Below are positions 49,223-59,973 of a DNA stretch of 64,000 bases, piece by piece; positions within the stretch are counted from its first letter, which is position 1; each line of letters opens with the position of its first letter. The notes beneath the pieces were generated by a model. It was not told the origin of the DNA. It did not search any database and saw nothing but the letters and a program-made list of their open reading frames with translations. The stretch is from Hermatobates lingyangjiaoensis. Taxonomy: Eukaryota; Arthropoda; Insecta; Hemiptera; Hermatobatidae. The stretch is taken from NCBI GenBank assembly GCA_026182355.1, contig JAPFBL010001617.1, positions 5,129,001-5,193,000 of the forward strand, written 5' to 3'. Both the position numbers and the translations under genes were made by a program.

Positions 49223-49519
49223 TTTTCAAATAAACTAACATGTCTGCGAAGTTAGCAAAATACAGCTTAAAAGTGCATGACTTCGCTTCTACATTGAATT
49301 TCTAATCCATTGAGAACCTAGTGTAAAAGTTTTAGTTTGATATTCTTATGGTTGCTGAGTTTACTTGTGACAAAATTTTACTGACAAACCGACAAACCGA
49401 TAGACAGCTATTTTTCTAAGGGTGCATTCGGTTTTTCTAAAGTATCAAATGTAAAGAAAACTTGAAACGAGTCAGTTCTAAGCGACGTACAGACAAAACC
49501 TTTGTTTTACTTATATAGA

Positions 49520-49819
49520 TGGAAAACCAAGAGTGGCAAACACAACAAAAAAATATTTTGACAAAACAGACCGATTATAAGAATCCTTTGCTCACTCTTG
49601 TGTAGCTTACAACTAATGGATCACAAATTGAGCTACTTACCATACATAACCAAATCCAGCAAAAAAATTCTACACTCGATAAAAATGTAACATAATTAAA
49701 TCAATACTCAGTTTTCTAAGAAATACTTTCTACTATAACAACACTTTCCATAAGGGATGAATAAGAAAATTGTTACAAATTCCAGGGAAGACGTAACACA
49801 TACACACACACAGACACAG

Positions 49820-49867
<48 letters not shown>

Positions 49868-49929
49868 ACACAAATACACACACATAGGCACACACATATT
49901 AATAAAAAAATAGTTAAATTTTGACTTTG
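49520..49929. other. Unique DNA with CA microsatellite
   Basis: Contains the CA tract listed separately and nothing else recognisable. Confidence 0.5.
49795..49893. repeat. (CA)n microsatellite
   Basis: CA-rich tract with a pure core of about 40 bp at 49828-49864, interrupted by ta, ga and ttac units on both sides. Confidence 0.95.
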
Positions 49930-50012
49930 AGGGCCTTAAAATTGTAAATCCATTAAAATATGAAACGATTTTTTTCCCAATAACTATACTTTAGTTATAG
50001 TTAAATAAAATG
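49930..50012 (-). repeat. Family B terminal fragment
   Basis: gggccttaaaattgtaaatc through cccaataactatactttagt-tatag corresponds to the terminal part of minus-oriented family B copies, strongly diverged. Confidence 0.55.
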
Positions 50013-50038
50013 AAAATATGAATGTTACTTAGTGACTT

Positions 50039-50236
50039 ATGTGGATTGTTGAGACTCCTTGGATTCTGCGCAAAGAAGGGAGAAGGAGTAGTGATGTGGG
50101 TCACTGCTCGAAGATTGTTGCTGATTTAGGATGGCCAGGTGAGGCTGGAGCCGCCCCTCCAGCACCACTTTATTTCGGAATGTACCAGATGGCGGCTGCA
50201 AATCAGGCCACCCACCCCACGTCGGCTAATTATTAA
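50039..50236 (+). CDS. Unidentified GC-rich open segment, possible terminal exon
   Basis: The frame ends ...FGMYQMAAANQATHPTSANY-stop and includes SDVGHCSKIVADLGWPGEAG. Composition is above 50% GC, far from the surrounding AT-rich DNA. The translation is varied, Ala/Pro-rich and not low-complexity from reading AT repeats. The ATG at 50039 need not be real: the segment may be an exon entered from an upstream AG (candidates near 50032 or 50052), but polypyrimidine tracts there are poor. I do not recognise the family. It could be a terminal exon of a host gene, a retrocopy or chance. Confidence 0.3.
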   Translation: MWIVETPWILRKEGRRSSDVGHCSKIVADLGWPGEAGAAPPAPLYFGMYQMAAANQATHPTSANY

Positions 50237-50799
50237 CTATAAACAATACTGATAGAATTATTATGGCTTAAGCCGAGAATTTAATTTACTTCACACTGTG
50301 CGCTCCTGACGTTTCCTTATTCCCACCCGCTGCTTCAGTTTTAACGGCCTTGAGAGCTATTGTACTGAAATGTATCATTCATGGCCAAATACATGGCACT
50401 GTTACTCTCATAAGAAACTGTTTAGAATTTTAAACATCTTCCAAAAATTAATTGATATCTTCATATATAGATGTAATATTTTTTTTTAGATATACGAGTA
50501 TACCAAACATATAAATCAACAGAGATTTCATCATGCTCGTACATTTTACTTTGCATCAAAATAAATCCAAGACTAAATAATAGCGTTAATACAATTATTA
50601 TTATTGTAGAAATAATAAATAATAAACATATTATATGCATATAATTGTATCAATTAAAGCATTATATATATATTGTTTGGTAATTTATTTATGTAGGTGT
50701 ATATACAATGAAGTATATATATCAAATCTCTCGGTCAGAAGATTGAGGATGCGGTTCTCTTTAATGAAGCATATCTTAAAAAAGATCTGCTACATATCT

Positions 50800-50844
<45 letters not shown>

Positions 50845-51102
50845 TATATATATAATATCAGTTTAGTCAAAGGTTTTGTCCGGTTCCTTTAAATAATGTA
50901 AATTTCATTTTCTTAGTTAAAAAATTCTTACTTCTACCTATGAAAAACGTTTTAGATAAAACGAGAGTTTGATTTTTTTATCCTAGAAAATTGACCGAAT
51001 CCCGATTCAAGTTCAATTGTATAGACAGACAAATCTGGAGTGAACTACTCTTAACTTTATGATAACATCATACCAAACTCGCTCATATTCAATTGATTTT
51101 TA
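50237..51102. other. No gene; (AT)n tract at 50804-50860
   Basis: AT-rich throughout. An AT dinucleotide tract with short breaks lies at 50804-50860. 51005-51060 has ctggagtgaactactctta, a weak trace of the distal family B end. Confidence 0.55.
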
Positions 51103-52580
51103 CCTTACTAGAAGTAAATTATAGTGATCGCAAAAACAAATCGATTTCGAGAATTTGAAGTAATTACATGATTTGAGGTCCCCAAAGTCGGTTTATGACG
51201 TTTTTTCGATGATGTATGTATGTGTGAGTGAGCGTGTAGGTGTAGGTGTAGCGTGTAGCTCAGGTAGGGGGTTGGTGTGTATCCAATAGTTTGTGTACAG
51301 GCTACAGTCCAGAATCTTTGATAGATTAAATTGATATTTCAGAGAAATATGGGCCTCATAATGCAGATAAACTCTATTGTTGGGAAGCAATTATCCATGA
51401 TGAGAAAGTCACTTTTTTTTTGTCAAAATGTGTTTTTACACATTTTTTTCTCCTAGTCTAGTAAATCTAGAGTCTTGAATTTTGGAATTATCTTAGAAGT
51501 TACAAAAGCAATAACTGAAAAAAAGCATCAGATTTCTAAAGCAAATGTTTTTTTTATATAGAATGCAAAAATGTTTAATTATGATTCAATCTGAAAGCTT
51601 GTGTGGACTCTGCAAACCATACCATGTGACGGTTGAAAATGAAATTATACCTAAAAATAGAGCATTATATGCAAAATAAGATCAGGTTTTTTTCCAAAAT
51701 TACATCAACCAAAAGGGCGTTAGGATTTTTAAAATAAGCTTTATAAATGAATTTTTATCGTGGACTAATTGATCACCTGCTATACTTATCGGATTTGTTT
51801 ACATTTATTTACATTACCTTAGACCTTATTTGAGTGAATCAAATGAAATAAAATTGAAGTTTCGAGGTTTAATAAAAAGAAATTTGAAATGATAATAACT
51901 ATTATGAGATTTAATAAGAATAGAATTTTTACATGTAAAAAAATCAACGCCAATCAAACATATAATTTCTATGCTCTCCATGGTATGATCGATTAGTCCA
52001 ACAAAATGCTTTAATTTATCTATATGTTGCACCCTTGCATAAACCTTAACATGGGATGTAAATATTCTTATGTTTATGAATTATATTATCTTTGGGTAAT
52101 ATTGAAGTATGATAATTATTTCATTCTGTATTACAAAACTCATTCTAATTTTAAGCTAATTCTTCGGTGCTTCCATGACATTAAAATTTTTTCTTATAGT
52201 TTCTGACATTTTCCAGACAAAATAAGAGTATTTTAAAGTCTTAAAGGGAAAACTTTGGCTTGGGAAAAAAGGATGTTCTCCTGTAAGAGATTATTTCGGA
52301 ACTCGTTTTTTTTTCGTTTGCTTTACAAAAGTGTCATTTCTGCTCTAGTAATACCAAGGATATTATATGCATTAGTTATGTGATATACCAAAAGAAGTCT
52401 GTATAAAATTACTGGTTCAATCGCTCGCTGTCTATACGGTCCTCAGGAATGAAATAGTAACAAACATTTCAATAAGTTTGAAATATAGACATTTATATTA
52501 TTTCTAAATGGGACATTATAAACCCTTTGATATTATATTTACTTGTAGTAAAGTTGAGTGCAAGCCAATCTAGATTTTTT
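51103..52580 (+). repeat. Family B, plus-oriented copy
   Basis: Begins ttaccttactagaagtaaat-tatagtgatcgc and ends ttgtagtaaagttgagtgca-agccaatc. Inner blocks are present in order: gatgatgtatg, the TG/G tract, ggctacagtccagaatcttt, the gggaagcaatt-atccatgatg block, and the inner region missing from the palindrome arms. This copy holds the empty target of FB-P copy 2 at about 52017-52037. Confidence 0.8.
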
Positions 52581-52749
52581 TTATTTTAATGTCAATATCG
52601 AGTAGACGTAATAAAAAATTCATATATTATCATTAATCATATTAGATATAATAATATAGATTATATAGATATAATCATATTTAGATAAAATAATAATAAT
52701 TTTATCAGTTATAAGAAACTTGAAATCATTGATCAATCTGCCATGTTAT

Positions 52750-52965
52750 TAGAATAGTATTGTTCATGGCATTGTAGATAGTCTAAATTCAACATCAGTT
52801 CAATATGATTGAACTTCATAATTGCCTCCAGTGAAGTATCTCTCACTGCTATCTGTTTTGGGTTTGAAAAAACATATTTTTTTTTTAGATTATCCGAAGA
52901 TAATCTTCAAGACGATTACCTAATATTCAAATAGAATGTGATCAAAGGTTCCGTCATTCCAATAC
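52750..52965 (-). pseudogene. LINE 3' tail (same family as 26.2 and 39.5 kb)
   Basis: The minus strand contains GTFDHILFEY (near 52940-52910), then VRDTSLEAIMKFNHIELML near 52850-52790, parallel to the tail at 44.8 kb. It follows the distal end of a family B copy by about 170 bp, in the opposite relative orientation to the other composites. Confidence 0.5.
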
Positions 52966-54420
52966 AAAGATCCTGCATCATCATATGATGCTAATGGCAG
53001 CTTGTATAAGTAGTAGTCAAGAAAAAATTCCAAATAGATATTCTACATTTCTTTTTAAATATTTTCTTTACAAATTTAAGTAGAGTATTTTTGGAATGAG
53101 TTTCTTAGATTAAATTCCAAGCGGTTATTTCAATCTCTTTTCTTCTTTAACCATTCTTCAATTGCATGACTGTGAAAGCTAGGGTTTGTGGTACAAAAAT
53201 GCTCGACCCTACGAGATGTGAGTTTTGCTCCAATCTTTTACACTCGGTCTACTGCCTCAGTCCCCCAGTACTCCCTTATTTCGAGGTTTCCATATGAGAG
53301 TCATTATTATTCTCAATCCATCACTACATCAGACCGGAGAACAATTGTTAAAATCAAGAAGCTTCCAATTCAGGTCATTTGTGATTACCTCGACGCCTCC
53401 CATAAAATATTCTACCAAGGGTATTATATCCGGCAATATATAGCCAGTTCTAATTATTGAGCTTTTTGTCTTCCATAGAGATATTTGCAGCCTTTACATC
53501 TTCTACCAGTCTCAATAGACTGAAAATTAATCATTCTTGGTTATAAATTTGAGTGGGAGATGTTTATTATGTTTCTATCCTGAAGATAGGAAATATTGGC
53601 ATTGCTCTAGTTATTCGTAGACAAGTTTGTCATATATAATGTATGTTGTTTGGATCTACGAGAGAAGATTTTTATTTTTCTCACCCGTGGCTCCTCAAAA
53701 TGATTTGACCTTTTTTTCTTACATAGCAGAACTTATAGCCACTATGAGGTCGTTATCAAATAATGAGTACATGATCTTATAACTAATAGGTTGAGAACTA
53801 TTCTTGATTCCGTACTTCTTACAGATTTCAAGAGATTTTTGATGAATCCCTGAGATACAAAGAGAACTACTTAATCTATAAAATCTGAAACAACATCCCA
53901 CTAATGTCCCTCAGCAGTAACCGGCTAGAACGCCAAAAGTGGACTTATAAAATAAGAGTATCTTTAAATAAGTTAGTACTTGTAATTTGTTTTTATACAA
54001 CGTTCCATCAGAAATTGGAATCCATGTTTAAATAACACGTCTATACCATGAAATATCAATTTAGAAATTTCTTTTTTCTGAATGCATTCACTATAGCTAT
54101 GGATATAATAAGCCGTTTACTCCATACAGAGCTGGTATCAGTTGATCATGTTCCGAGGCTTAGAACCCTGGTGAGATGCTGTCGATTCAATTCACCATTA
54201 ACTCTGTTATTCCAGACTGAGTACTCTTAAAATAGATAAAGATAAATGCCAAGAAAATATTTATACAACTACTTTTTAAAAAAGATTTTTTTATTTATAA
54301 TTTACTGAAAGAAATAAATTAAACAATAATTAGATAACAAAATAAATAATTACATTTCTTTGGTAACTAAAAATATGTTAAACAAATAAGCGGGTACAAT
54401 AATTATAATTTATTTTTTGA
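52966..54420. other. No gene recognised; moderate-GC patch at 53190-53440
   Basis: The patch has overlapping frames (53188-53460 and 53225-53443) without motifs; it may be LINE-derived. The 60-codon frames at 53719-53901 and 54048-54230 are likewise unassigned. Confidence 0.4.
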
Positions 54421-55606
54421 CTAGCAAACGTGCCCATCTGACGAGTACTTTTTCAAAAATTCGGAGTTGATGCATGGTATTCCAAAATATTATTAGAAAT
54501 TATAGAATAGTAGAGAATATCATTATTAGTATTGTACGTATTAAGTAAATGCCTCTGTACACAGCACATTAGCTGTCTGTCACGTCATTTTCATGGAAGC
54601 ACAAAGAGTTGGAAACTCTGACTCTTGAGCAAACAAACTACAGTTTGTAGTGAGAAATACATGTGAGAAAAAACTTGGTCTCACTTACCTCAAATCCTGT
54701 AGTAGATAGAGTTTTTACTTGTGACTTAGTTACCGTTATTACAAAACAGACGCTGACGGGACATTGCAATCGTTTGAACTGAAAAGAACAGTTGCTATGT
54801 ATCAATTGTATGCGTGGTATAAACACTGACTCCCCAGTACCAAAACCAGTCATGATATCAGTCTCTATGAAGTATCTGTGCAAAGCACAAATTCGGAGTC
54901 GTGTCCCGTTGCACATTGTTGGGATACTCAAGTTTCGTAAGAGCATGTTCTGTGCTCCTACTTTAAGTTTAAAGTCATGAGCAGGCAGTCTAGGAGTAGT
55001 CATGGTGTCAAGAAATTCAATAGGATAATGAACTACTTCCTCATAACTAATCACTCTGTTTACTGACTTGTAAGTTCTTTCCTCAGCTTGATATAGTACA
55101 AGAAGTTGTTTATTGATTTTTCCTGCCCGCTCATTTGTAGGGGTGAAATTGCTCGTTCACAAAGCTGGTTGTTCTGAATAGAGGTCAGATCTTGAATTTC
55201 GGGAAACACTTTGTCAATTATCTCTTGCTGGAAACTTAAATGCAAATAAAATTGAAATCAACTAACAATGCCTACTTGCTATACCTGTATGTTTTCAAAA
55301 TGAACATATCTGTGAAGTTAGCCAAATACAGCTTAAATGTCCATAAATTCACTTATACGTTGAATTTTCAATCCATTCAAAGATTAAATTTTAAGTTAGA
55401 CATACACAAACATACTTTCAAAGTTTTGGCTCGCTATGCCTTATGGTGGCTGAGTTTACTTGTGACAAAATTTTGCCAACAAACCAGCAGACAGACATTT
55501 TTCTAAGGGTGGATTCGGTTTTTCTAATCTATGAAATGTAAAGATAACTTGAAATGAGTCAGTTGTAATCAATATACTGACAAAACCTTTCTTTTATTTA
55601 TATAGA
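54421..55606 (-). mobile_element. Helitron type 1, copy 6
   Basis: The minus-strand 5' start TCTATATAAATAAAAG is at 55606 and the 3' end ...GGGCACGTTTGCTAG at 54421, flanked by A and T. Same plan as copies 1 and 2 with no nested element. It is closest to copy 1 in its ends. Confidence 0.9.
54545..55090 (-). pseudogene. Helitron helicase C-terminal fragment (copy 6)
   Basis: A single open frame of 138 codons (54638-55054) spans most of the piece: MISYEEVVHYPIEFLDTMTT, then FKLKVGAQNMLLRNLSIPTM, CNGTRLRICALHRYFIETDI, MTGFGTGESVFIPRI, CPVSVCFVITVTKSQVKTL and VSETKF. CNGTRL and MTGFGTG match the family well. The final HGQLYVA motif is lost. This is the longest uninterrupted helicase reading of the type 1 copies, yet it lacks the ATPase motifs. 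Confidence 0.85.
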
Positions 55607-56869
55607 TAATATTAATCCTTATAACTGTAAACATTTATATCACAAAATCTAAATTACCGAAAACAAGTTCAAAGTGTCTAATATGGAAGAGAATTAATAT
55701 CGCACATTAAAGTGATAGTATAATTTTTTTTTATAAGGTCGTTTACTTTGTATTTTACCATAAATTTAATTGAAGTATGACCTCAAATCTTTCTCCTGAC
55801 TGAAATCTAATGAAATAGAAGGTGATAGATATTTTGTAAAGAATAACGAAATGACTTATCACAAGACTTTTATACCTTTATCATTGAGTGAAAGACGAGA
55901 ACAGGAATAAAATTTAGAGGAAAGGGAATACTAGAATGCCGTGAGTGAAAGCCTGAGACGAGCTTAGCTTATTGAGGTGTCAAAAGCCCCCCTTGTCCTC
56001 CTGTGACAGCTCTGTTTACACTCTTGATTCTTTGCAAAACAGATATTCATATTTACACATCCAAATATAAGTACAACTGAAATAAGTGAAAGATTTAAAA
56101 CATTCTCAGCGTTTTTTTTTTCAAATCATACATAAACAAGAAAAGTAATTTGTTGAAATACATTTATTATTAATTATTTAATTCCTTTATAAAACGTGTT
56201 AGAAATTAGCAAATTTTAATAAGAAATGTTTAATTGTTAAGAGTGAGAGTGAAGTGAGAAAGAAAAGGGGGGTTGACCCTTTAAATAGTGGTGCCATTAG
56301 GAGAGTGGAGTGCGCCGCACCTGGGGCTCCGCTAAATAACCTGCCTAATGCGTCCTAACCCTACCCTATATATAATTATTTACTAGGGGCACCACAATCG
56401 TGTGTCTTTCTCCTTACTTGGCTCATACCCTTCTAACTTATCTTACATTCAAATTAAATATGTATCATCTTCTCAATTACTTTCACAATTATTATTTTAT
56501 TACAAGTCACTCTATTAATATAATGTAATATTACAGAAAGAACACAGTACAACATAGGGTAAACATTCGATTTAAATAAAAACTGATTGGAAAAACCTGA
56601 CCACTCAACATAACTTTGGAACATAATAAAATGAAACAATGAAATGTCTCCACTTAAATCAATTTACCCATACTAGAAATGCATTTAAAGACAACATATT
56701 TCATAACGAAAATTGAGAAACCAATAGTTATAGTTTTGCAATATCTGCTAACTATTCGTTTATTGTATGTTGTTCAATAAACTGCTTCAAATATTAAATC
56801 CAGATTTAAAATTGTAAATAGGAATACTATTGATGAACTCTTAAGCATAATAGCAAAATTGTTAGATTA
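55607..56869. other. No gene; purine-rich and GC-rich patches
   Basis: 55900-56020 (cgtgagtgaaagcctgagac) and 56236-56365 (gagtgcgccgcacctggggc) stand out from AT-rich DNA. The second begins purine-rich, as the islands at 6.6 and 17.4 kb do. No frame or splice pattern is convincing. Confidence 0.4.
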
Positions 56870-57840
56870 ATGAGTTACTAATCATGTATGTGATGGTCAA
56901 TACTACTTCTATTGAAGATTGGGTGGTTAGTGTGTGGGTGTGTATCCAGAACTTTGTGGACACGCTATAGCCTAAATCGTTTGATGGATAAAATTCATAT
57001 TTTACACAAAAATGTGTCGTATAGTGTAAATCTGCACGTTCTAGGACAATATTGCGTGATGAGGAAGTTACTCTCATGGCTAAAATGTGTTTTTAGATAT
57101 TTTTTTTCTCCTAAACTGATAATTCTAGAGTGTTGAAACTTTATTTGGAAATGACAACAGCATTAACAGAAAAAAAAGAAGAATTTTTCAATACCAAAAA
57201 TGCCAGTTTTACTGTAAAATATTAAATTTTTTACCTATGCTTAATTATAAAAGTTTGTAAGCGCAAAAGAGGTTACACCGTTTGATGGATTGTAACAAAA
57301 CTATACTCAAAAATAGCATGTTTTGAGAGGATGAATTGAATACCTTTTTAACAAAATTACAAGGACGGAAGTGAAACCATAGAATGTACTATAAGGTATT
57401 GTAGTACATTCTATGGTTTCAAAAAATGTTTTTTTGACGCTAAAGGGCAAAGTAGAGGAAAACAAAATTTTGCCAAAAATTAGTCATTTAAAAGAATCAA
57501 GTCCATATTCCCCAATATAGTTTTTAATTTTTATAGCTTTTTATAAGTACCTTTATTCCCCAATATGGTTTTCAGTTTTTATAGGTATATTGCTTTTTGA
57601 AATGAGAAAATCTTGAATTTTTTTTTTTGGATTACTAATTTTTCGTCGATTTTATTAGTCAAATCTTCTGTTTATTATCTGTCGTTTAGAATTAAAAAAA
57701 GTTATAATTTCTTCACCATCCAACAAACATTGTAACCTCTATCGTGCCTATAAACTTTCAGTCAATCATAATTTAAAATTTTTACATTTTATCCCAATTG
57801 TTAAAAAATTCTGAACTGATTTAAGAGTTAAGAACTTTAT
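56870..57840 (+). repeat. Family B, diverged partial copy
   Basis: Contains gggtggttagtgtgtgggtg, gacacgctatagcctaaatc, tttgatggataaaattcata and gcgtgatgaggaagttactc in the order of plus-oriented family B. It lacks the terminal TTTACTATAAGTAAA end. An internal perfect hairpin is at 57373-57420. Confidence 0.65.
57373..57420. repeat. Perfect 19-bp inverted repeat
   Basis: gaaaccatagaatgtacta and its exact reverse complement enclose a 10-base loop. The palindrome is not seen in other family B copies. Confidence 0.9.
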
Positions 57841-59164
57841 GAGAGGAAGGAATGCAGAGAGAAAGTTTTTTTATTTACATTTAGTTTTATTTTCAATCAT
57901 GGATACAGAAAACAGTAGTGAGTGAATATTTACCTTCACAATATTAAATGAACTGAGAATGTTTTTGTGATCAATGATTCTTGCTTTATTTCAAGCATGA
58001 TACCTCTAATTATAAGAAAAAGTCCACATTTTGTATGTTAGAGATTGATTACGTGGCAGTAATTACAAATTGGTCATTTGGTCAGATAAGAGCTAGGAGC
58101 AATTTATTCACACAGCTGCTTCCAGACTTGTTCAAATTGAAATCGAGACCAGAAAGAAATTGATTACAGCTGTGTACAAAATGCATTCCATATTTAAATA
58201 CCGTTAATTAAAACGTAAGTTTTCCTGCCTGATAGGCATTTACTGAAATCTAATTAAGTACTTCATTAATAATAATTTTTATAATTTTACTTTTGAAGTT
58301 AAGAAGTTCTTATACTTTAAACCATTTCGACCTCTTATATGTATAGCATAGTGTCAATTAGGAGTAGTCATAACTTAGCATTGCTTCATTTGGTTCTTTC
58401 TTTGAGTCATCGCATTTTTCTATTACATATTTGATGTTCAACTGCTTGATGGAAATAATTGTAACTTTTACACTTTTATAACTCATGGTGCTCCTCAGAG
58501 AGTTTTTCATTGTCTTAAGGTAATAAAATGATAGACTAGCACAGGTATTAACAATCTAAATAGTTCTATGAGTTATTTGTGGAATGATACATGAGGCTTA
58601 AAGGGTAGTATACATTGGTATCAGACGTCCAACAGAATGAATGTATAGAAATATAAACAACCCAGGTTGTTTCCAACATCGATACTTAAAGGCGTTTGCT
58701 TTCAATGAAGGGCCGAAAATGTAGCCCATATTTAATAAGCACTTATTTAAGGTCAGATTGATTGTATGCACATTATTTTTTACATCCTATCTATAAAGTC
58801 TAGGTCTACAGCCAGGTTTCAAACGACGAATCTTCTGTTTCTGTCTAATATAAACCCAATATAAACTTCTAATATAATTAGAAGTTTATCTTCTAATTTA
58901 TTAGTAGTAGGCCAACCTGGCCTCTCTCATACAAGGCAACCAAAAAACAATTTATGATAAAATTATCATACATACAAAAATAATTTTGGTATGTTCAACT
59001 GAAAATTTTAAAAATAAAAACATGTTAACCGACTGTTTGATGGAGAGAGCATATTTGCTCTAACGGCTTCAGCAAATCAACCTCTTAGCTTATCTTCCAA
59101 TGTTGAAAATTAAAACTCTTCTTCTTTCCTATACTTCGAAACTAAAACATATTACTGACTAATT
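57841..59164. other. No gene recognised
   Basis: The frame at 57981-58163 (LEIDYVAVITNWSFGQIRAR and following) lies in a less AT-rich patch but is not recognised. A palindrome sits at 58856-58900 (aaacttctaatat/attagaagttta). Confidence 0.45.
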
Positions 59165-59635
59165 ATTAACAGTTCAATTTATATTATTAATATGGCAAAC
59201 CGTCATATCTCGTAAAATGATGTTGGAGTCGTTGGAGCGCTTTCGGACATTGTCCATCTTCAATCGCAACTAACTAACCTACTGAGCTGTTATTGTGTTA
59301 TGCAAATCATTAATAAAAATAAAAAGACGACTGGACAGACAGTATGGCGAAGTTAGAAAATATAAAAAAAATCAAATTAGATAATAGCTAAAACTAAAAA
59401 TCAAAAATAATAAATAAAATCAAAGTAATAATATCAGAATAGCAGTGGACTTGACAGAAAACCACTTTATAACAGCTCAGGAGGTTAGTTAGTTGCGATT
59501 GAAGATGGAAAACGTCCGAAAGCGCTCCAACGACTTCAACATCATTGTACGAGGTATGACGGTTTGCCATCTTAATAATATAAATCATCTAACCTCAGTG
59601 GTAATAATAATATCCATGTATTAATAGTTTAATTT
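59165..59635. mobile_element. FB-P, copy 3, with 16-bp target-site duplication
   Basis: The flanks attaacagttcaattt (59165-59180) and attaatagtttaattt (59620-59635) are direct repeats with two differences. The insert 59181-59619 has arms 59181-59293 and 59469-59581 (113 bp, about 92% identical by eye) around a 175-bp spacer. The tail ctaacctcagtggtaataat ... ccatgta matches copy 1. The minus strand of arm 1 (59241-59261) reads GAAGA-T-GGAC-AAT-GTCC-GAAA. This copy shows the longest form of the element. Confidence 0.85.
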
Positions 59636-59973
59636 TTTCTCAGTTTTTTTAGAAAATCTTTGAACTTCTTTTACTGATCTACTCGTATGTTTATATGTTC
59701 TATATAAACATAATGTTATATAACATTATATTATAACATTATAAACATAACATTATATGTTATATATATTCGATTTTTTAGCGAATAAACTCTTTACGCT
59801 TAATTAACCTAAGAACAGAGAAGTACTGTAGCTACCACATCAAGGATATATGATATTCCTTTTGAGTCATATGATTTAACTTATTTTATTTTCTTGAGTA
59901 ATCAAATTTTTAAATAGTTTTAAATTTGTAGTGATAAAAAAAGGAGAAGAAAGATAAGAAATATTATTTTTCG
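59636..59973. other. AT-rich leader before the Penelope relic
   Basis: 59700-59770 is built of palindromic ataacattat/ataatgttat units. No frame is present. Confidence 0.5.

Larger units (their letters stand above)
47195..49519 (-). mobile_element. Helitron type 1, copy 4, host of a nested Helitron
   Basis: The minus-strand 5' start (TCTATATAAGTAAAAC) is at 49519 and the 3' end ...GGGTACGTGTGCTAG at 47195, with A and T flanks. Its sequence stops at 48068 and resumes at 49223 in phase with the other copies. The 1154 bp between are a plus-strand Helitron of the same type. Confidence 0.9.
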
